Positions 63,340 through 64,000 of a DNA stretch of 64,000 nucleotides are shown here, piece after piece. The position numbers and the translations under genes were made by a program. The first letter of the stretch is position 1; the number at the start of each line of letters is the position of its first letter. Below the pieces are notes generated by a model. It had not been told where the DNA came from, made no database searches, and was given only the letters and a program-made list of their open reading frames with translations. This DNA is from Viscum album (lineage: Eukaryota; Streptophyta; Magnoliopsida; Santalales; Viscaceae): contig OY728121.1 in the NCBI GenBank assembly GCA_963277665.1, forward strand, positions 958,742,097-958,806,096, in the 5' to 3' direction.

Positions 63340-63970
63340 GGGACATAATTAATGTACATCATTGTTACAATTAATTAGCTCTATTAATTGGCCCAATTTA
63401 ATGGCTCAATTTAATGTGAGTAGTGGGATATTGGGGAGTTGGGCGGATTCTCCTCATTTAAGGGGGTCGGGTGGTCCCTACCTCTATAATTCAAATTGGG
63501 GTTTTAGGATCAGGTGGTCCCTACCTCCATAACCTCACAAGGGAGGTTTAGTTCTGATGGACCCCACCTCTTAACATTCAAATGGTGGTTTAGATCTTGT
63601 GGACCCCACCCCCAACATCCACATGGTTGTTTCAAATAAAAATAAATTGTTACAATATTTTATTTTTATTTTATTCCTTCACGAAAAAACCAAAAAACTA
63701 ACATTCACCCTTAACCAACTACCATCTGGTGAAAGTCTCATTAAGAGAATACTGAGACGGTGTGTTCAACGATGCCCTCAGATTTCAATTCCAAGAACCT
63801 ATTCAAAAGATATAAAAACCCGCTCATACGTTTACCGAACGTACCTGAAGATAAGTTCATAAATTCATTCCGGGCACTCCATGCCTCAGAATCAGGTGCC
63901 GTCAATTTTAAAAGACTCATAAAATTTACATTTATTTAAATAAATTACATTGAAATTCCGGGTCTTTACA
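63340..63970 (-). repeat. gypsy-4 5' LTR
   Basis: Starts TGTAAAGACCCGG on the minus strand at 63,970 and matches 60,915-61,567 at roughly four of five positions. Its 3' end is cut at about 63,340, where instead of a primer binding site the inverted integrase arm begins. The last 30 bp of the window (63,971-64,000) would be the flank. Confidence 0.78.
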
Positions 63971-64000
63971 CTTATATATGTATTCCTCTTAGATGTTCTT

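Larger units (their letters stand above)
60780..63970 (-). mobile_element. gypsy-4: rearranged chromovirus with inverted integrase ends
   Basis: Two LTR copies in the same (minus) orientation, 60,780-61,567 and about 63,340-63,970, enclose only integrase 3' sequence, present twice in opposite directions (61,581-62,475 minus strand, 62,490-63,340 plus strand). The left half is a normal 3' end: integrase, chromodomain-like tail, polypurine tract, LTR. The right half is an inverted copy of the same segment placed where the primer site and gag should be. Base composition is less AT-rich than the surroundings and the copies are better preserved, so this is probably the youngest insertion here. It interrupts gypsy-3. 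Confidence 0.78.

Noticed and set aside
1..64000. CRISPR arrays, operons, rRNA or tRNA genes
   Set aside because: None seen. The repeats present are LTRs and microsatellites, and the tRNA-like matches are only 12-bp primer binding sites.

Overview
The window looks like a gene-free stretch of a large, repeat-dense plant nuclear genome. It is very AT-rich, no intact protein-coding gene is visible, and essentially everything recognisable is decayed LTR retrotransposon. Plant origin is inferred from the lineages seen: a SIRE-like Ty1/copia element, several chromodomain-type Ty3/gypsy elements with 'TCGAGGA...' 3' ends and tRNA-Met-like primer binding sites, and a gag-only element with very long terminal repeats. 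The species cannot be named from the sequence. All boundaries below come from reading by eye, so edges of old repeats are approximate.

Layout. 1-5,544: AT-rich DNA with no gene. About 5,545-43,975: one very large nested structure. The host is a minus-strand Ty3/gypsy chromovirus (gypsy-1), whose gag, protease, reverse transcriptase (RT), RNase H and integrase remnants run right to left from about 29,280 to 25,150. It has a primer binding site at 29,644 and a 3' LTR start at 24,917. Its LTRs appear unusually long (over 4 kb) and each is split. The 3' LTR is interrupted by a minus-strand copia element (15,150-23,375) and an unclassified block (about 8,000-15,149). The 5' LTR is interrupted by a plus-strand element with two ~3.7-kb terminal repeats and only a gag (32,530-42,300).

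About 43,976-47,449: unclassified. About 47,450-56,200: a second minus-strand chromovirus (gypsy-2) with RT, RNase H, integrase and chromodomain-like remnants and a pair of related LTRs. About 56,900-60,780: the 5' half of a plus-strand gypsy element (gypsy-3: LTR end, primer binding site, gag, protease), cut off by the next insertion. About 60,780-63,970: a small rearranged chromovirus (gypsy-4). Its two LTRs lie in the same orientation but enclose a head-to-head inverted duplication of the integrase 3' end, an arrangement that would fold into a hairpin if transcribed.

The genes do not work together as a living pathway. Active-site aspartates are lost (copia YVDD to YVNN, gypsy FIDD to FIDN, integrase SDRD to SNQD), and stops and frameshifts are frequent. 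The window is a record of successive insertion and mutational decay; many, though not all, of the changes fit C-to-T transition as expected for methylated DNA.
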